Assembly: GCA_902783705.1 (NCBI GenBank)
Contig: CACZSA010000289.1
Location: forward strand, 1-7,696
Length of the DNA stretch: 7,696 bases
Direction: 5' to 3'
From: an uncultured Ruminococcus sp.
Lineage (GTDB): Bacteria > Bacillota > Clostridia > Oscillospirales > CAG-272
The position numbers were made by a program, and so were the translations under genes. The number at the start of each line of letters is the position of its first letter. Position 1 is the first letter of the stretch. Below the pieces are notes generated by a model. The model was not told where the DNA came from, ran no database searches, and saw only the letters and a list, made by a program, of their open reading frames with translations. Of this stretch, positions 5,906 to 7,696 are shown in pieces.

Positions 5906-6670
5906 TCACTCCGCGAGGATCCCGCGGTAGGCCTCGAAATACCGTCTGCCGAGAGCATAGACGGCCTTGCGGGAGAAGTGGATCGGGTCCTCCCAGCCGA
6001 GCGGATTGCGCTGCAGCTCCTGCAGATTCGACAGCAGCCCGTCCGTCTCGACGAAGGCCCCGTGCCCGCATGTCCGGCAGACGGCCCGCATCGCCTCCAC
6101 GACCGGCTCGCAGATCGCGAGATGCTCGCCCTTCCAGTGCTGTACGAAATCGCCGGCGACAAAGGGCAGCTCCGGCGTGCCGAATTCCTCCCGCACCAGA
6201 TGCAGCAGCGTCGAGAGATGCATGCGGTGCACGTCATAGGACGCGCCGCACTCGGCGTCCGTCTCGCCCTGATGCCACAGAAGCCCGACCAGACGGTTCT
6301 CCGGGTTCAGCCCGAGCGCCGTCCGCGTCAGCTCCATCATGCGGAGAAACAGGGGATCCTCCGGCTTCCACTGACCGCTGAGAAATCCGGTTCCGCCGAC
6401 CGCCGCCCGGATGATCATGAGCGTTCTGCCCTCCGCGAGGAGCCCTTCCTTCACATACCGATCCGCGAACGACAGGCTGAAATTGGTCTGGATCTCGTTG
6501 CCTGTCACCTTTTCCGCCGCGACGGAGAGGGTGAAATCCGCGTTCAGATACCAGACTCTCTCGTTCGGCTGATACGGCTCCTCCACGGGACCGAAGCCGT
6601 ATCCCTCGGCGTTGGACTGCCCGGCCTGGATCAGCACGTCAAACTTTTCTTTCGTAAAATCCTTCAGCAT
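5906..6670 (-). CDS. SASA-domain acetylesterase (sialate O-acetylesterase-like)
   Basis: The 254-residue protein begins its catalytic domain almost at once, with IQAGQSNAEG (Gly17-Gln-Ser19-Asn); Ser19 is the expected nucleophile. WHQGETDA at 132-139 is the second family signature (the Q-G-E block), and DPIHFS at 228-233 supplies Asp228 and His231. This order is typical of the SASA/carbohydrate-esterase group of SGNH hydrolases, which removes O-acetyl groups from sialic acids or plant polysaccharides. No export signal is present, so it is probably intracellular. A GGAGG lies 11 bases before the ATG (6668-6670), a little far but acceptable, and a near-perfect promoter precedes it. It is the first gene of a two-gene minus-strand operon with a second SGNH enzyme; the pair may split work on different acetyl positions. 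Xylan-type and sialate-type substrates cannot be told apart here. Confidence 0.88.
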   Translation of the reverse strand: MLKDFTKEKFDVLIQAGQSNAEGYGFGPVEEPYQPNERVWYLNADFTLSVAAEKVTGNEIQTNFSLSFADRYVKEGLLAEGRTLMIIRAAVGGTGFLSGQWKPEDPLFLRMMELTRTALGLNPENRLVGLLWHQGETDAECGASYDVHRMHLSTLLHLVREEFGTPELPFVAGDFVQHWKGEHLAICEPVVEAMRAVCRTCGHGAFVETDGLLSNLQELQRNPLGWEDPIHFSRKAVYALGRRYFEAYRGILAE

Positions 6671-6726
6671 AGCGCTTTATACCTCCGTCGTATGGGGATC
6701 CGGCGAATGTGCCGCCGTCCGATCCG

Positions 6727-6755
6727 ATTATAGCACGCCGGGCTTTCCCTGTCAA
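6727..6755 (-). promoter_or_regulatory. Promoter of the esterase operon
   Basis: On the minus strand TTGACA (6755-6750) and TATAAT (6732-6727) are both perfect and 17 bases apart, with an extended -10 (TGCTATAAT). The transcript should begin near 6720 and carry about 50 bases before the ATG, including a small CGGCG/CGCCG hairpin (6701-6705 with 6713-6717). Confidence 0.9.
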
Positions 6756-7300
6756 GTCCGGCGCCTTCCGTCCCCGCCGTGATCTTCATCGACGGATGGT
6801 ACTATATGAGGTATTCATAATAACCTAACCACCTTCGCTTCCATAAGCCCGTCGAAAGGCAGTGTGCCCGACATGGACGAGCGAAGGTCAGGCAGGGAAA
6901 CGGAAAAAGCCGCTCCGCTTGTTTTTCTTCTCGTTAATTCACAGGAAACAGGTAGAATTTTCGCATTTGATCCGCTATACTGAATATGTGCTGTCACCCG
7001 GGATTTACAGACAGCGCGCAAAAATTTTTAGAGGGTTAACTATATCCGGGACGACAGTCAGCACCGGGCGCCGTCCGGCGAACCGCCCGTAGTGTGTTAT
7101 TACAGTCAGGCGCTGGAGCATCTGATCCGCGAGACAAAAAAGGCCGGATGTTTGGGGAGCGGAATGACTACGGCAGACTTTTGGACGATTAAACTCCGGT
7201 TTGCAGCGGTATCTATATATGGAAATATGGAAGAGGACAGGGCTGCCAACGCGTGCGTGAACGACAGACGATCAGGTTTTACAAAAGCAAGGGAGATCAA
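6756..7300. other. Noncoding stretch with hairpins, AT-richer than its left neighbours
   Basis: No convincing gene is seen in these 545 bases. The stretch holds the long hairpin at 6831-6888. A second stem pairs GCTGTC at 6990-6995 with GACAGC at 7010-7015, and a third pairs CGGGCG at 7065-7070 with CGCCCG at 7084-7089. A lone TATACT at 6976-6981 has no matching -35. Base usage is clearly more AT-rich and less codon-like than the preceding 6.7 kb. The promoter of the lipoprotein gene should be here but cannot be pinned down. Confidence 0.6.
6831..6888. repeat. Long interrupted inverted repeat (58 bases)
   Basis: ACCTTCGCT at 6831-6839 pairs with AGCGAAGGT at 6880-6888. TCCAT at 6840-6844 pairs with ATGGA at 6873-6877 across a 2-base bulge. 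GTCG (6851-6854) with CGAC (6869-6872) and GGC (6858-6860) with GCC (6866-6868) close the tip. This gives about 21 paired bases in order. No T-run directly follows on either strand. It could be a structured RNA, a regulatory site or the end of an old mobile element. Confidence 0.5.
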
Positions 7301-7304
7301 ATGA
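7092..7304 (+). CDS. Possible small ORF overlapping the lipoprotein start
   Basis: A 70-codon frame from GTG 7092 ends in TGA at 7302-7304, overlapping the next ATG by four bases (ATGA). The start has no ribosome binding site and third-position base use is close to even, so coding is doubtful. The product resembles nothing I recognise; it has no signal peptide or membrane segment. It may be the decayed 3' end of an older gene, with an internal ATG at 7164 as another possible start. The ATGA overlap is the main reason to record it. Confidence 0.2.
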   Translation: MCYYSQALEHLIRETKKAGCLGSGMTTADFWTIKLRFAAVSIYGNMEEDRAANACVNDRRSGFTKAREIK

Positions 7305-7696
7305 CCAATTTGCATAAACTGTTTTTGCTGATTCTTTCCATCATAATAATCTGTTCCTCAGTCTCCGGCTGCGGTACGGGTTCAGCCAGCACGGAAATAA
7401 GCTCCGATACAGCGGCGCGCGCGCAGATTCCGGACCATTCCACGGTCAGCTATCTGGGACCGGAGGGAACCTATACCGAAGAAGCCGCGCGGTTTTTCTT
7501 CCCGGATACGGCTATATTGTCTCCAAAGGCGACCGTTCCCGACGCCATCGCGGACGTTGTTGCCGGGAATGCCGACTATGCCGTCATCCCGCAGGAAAAC
7601 ACGCTCGGCGGCGCTGTGACGAACTATGTTGACGCGCTCATTGCGGAAGAAAATGTGTTTGTTGTCGGAGAGGTCATCCTTCCGATCAGTCAGACC
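7301..7696 (+). CDS. Lipoprotein with prephenate-dehydratase-like domain (partial, 5' part)
   Basis: The first 132 residues are visible; the gene runs off the window end. Residues 1-24 form a lipoprotein signal: a short charged start (His5, Lys6), a hydrophobic core rich in Leu and Ile (about 7-20), and the lipobox VSGC with Cys24 as the lipidated residue. After a Ser/Thr-rich linker (25-47), YLGPEGTYTEEAA (51-63) matches the opening block of prephenate dehydratase. IPQENTLGGAV (96-106) and VVGEVILPIS (121-130) match its next two conserved blocks (PIEN and GE-LPI). The family normally acts in the cytoplasm, turning prephenate into phenylpyruvate; this copy should be anchored outside the membrane. 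The catalytic TRF block and any ACT domain lie beyond the window, so activity is unknown. It could equally be a binding protein using the same periplasmic-binding-like fold. GGGAG at 7291-7295 precedes the ATG. Codon use is more AT-rich than in the other genes. Confidence 0.85.
   Translation, partial: MTNLHKLFLLILSIIIICSSVSGCGTGSASTEISSDTAARAQIPDHSTVSYLGPEGTYTEEAARFFFPDTAILSPKATVPDAIADVVAGNADYAVIPQENTLGGAVTNYVDALIAEENVFVVGEVILPISQT

Noticed and set aside
5225..6733. Long plus-strand open frame (502 codons) across both esterase genes
   Set aside because: It is the complement of two well-supported SGNH genes, starts inside the terminator hairpin and shows no family motif.
6901..6931. AAAAAGC...GCTTGTTTTT as a terminator
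   Set aside because: The stem is short, AT-rich and bulged, and no gene ends next to it.
6953..6981. TATACT at 6976-6981 as the promoter of the lipoprotein gene
   Set aside because: The matching -35 position reads TAGAAT, only three of six bases, and there is no extended -10.
6815..7021. Minus-strand open frame of 68 codons in the noncoding stretch
   Set aside because: It has no clear ribosome binding site, no recognisable domain and overlaps the long hairpin.

Overview
The window looks like a chromosomal segment from an uncultured, GC-rich member of the Bacillota (class Clostridia), probably gut or rumen associated. This is inferred from three things: a UvrX/YqjW-type Y-family polymerase next to a YolD-like gene, strong AGGAGG-type ribosome binding sites, and a set of intracellular glycan-processing enzymes. 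There are no rRNA, tRNA or CRISPR sequences and no recognisable transposase.

Layout. (1) Bases 1-374 are the 3' end of a metallophosphoesterase gene, followed by a clear intrinsic terminator. (2) Bases 551-3671 form a DNA-damage-tolerance cluster. A near-consensus promoter leads into a structured leader with a small basic ORF, then a Y-family translesion polymerase, a YolD-like protein, and an SRAP (YedK/HMCES-type) protein that captures abasic sites. The SRAP reading frame is unusual. It is open back to an ATGA overlap with the YolD-like gene, yet a consensus promoter and ribosome binding site lie inside it, just before the ATG that puts the catalytic cysteine at position 2. (3) Bases 3770-5211 carry a promoter, a structured leader with an 8-base tandem repeat, and a GH20 beta-N-acetylhexosaminidase without a signal peptide. 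(4) Bases 5294-6755 are a convergent two-gene operon on the minus strand, encoding a SASA-type acetylesterase and an SGNH/GDSL hydrolase, driven by a perfect TTGACA-N17-TATAAT promoter. A long hairpin separates it from the GH20 gene. (5) From about 6760 the codon and base usage becomes more AT-rich. A noncoding, hairpin-rich stretch of about 540 bases leads to the 5' part of a lipoprotein carrying a prephenate-dehydratase-like domain, cut by the window end.

How the genes work together. Polymerase, YolD-like protein and SRAP fit one job: copying past lesions and shielding abasic sites in single-stranded DNA. GH20 and the two esterases fit removal of N-acetylhexosamines and O-acetyl groups from imported oligosaccharides, because none of the three has an export signal. 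The most unusual items are the dual-start SRAP gene with its uncharacterised N-terminal module, and the predicted surface-anchored prephenate-dehydratase-like lipoprotein.
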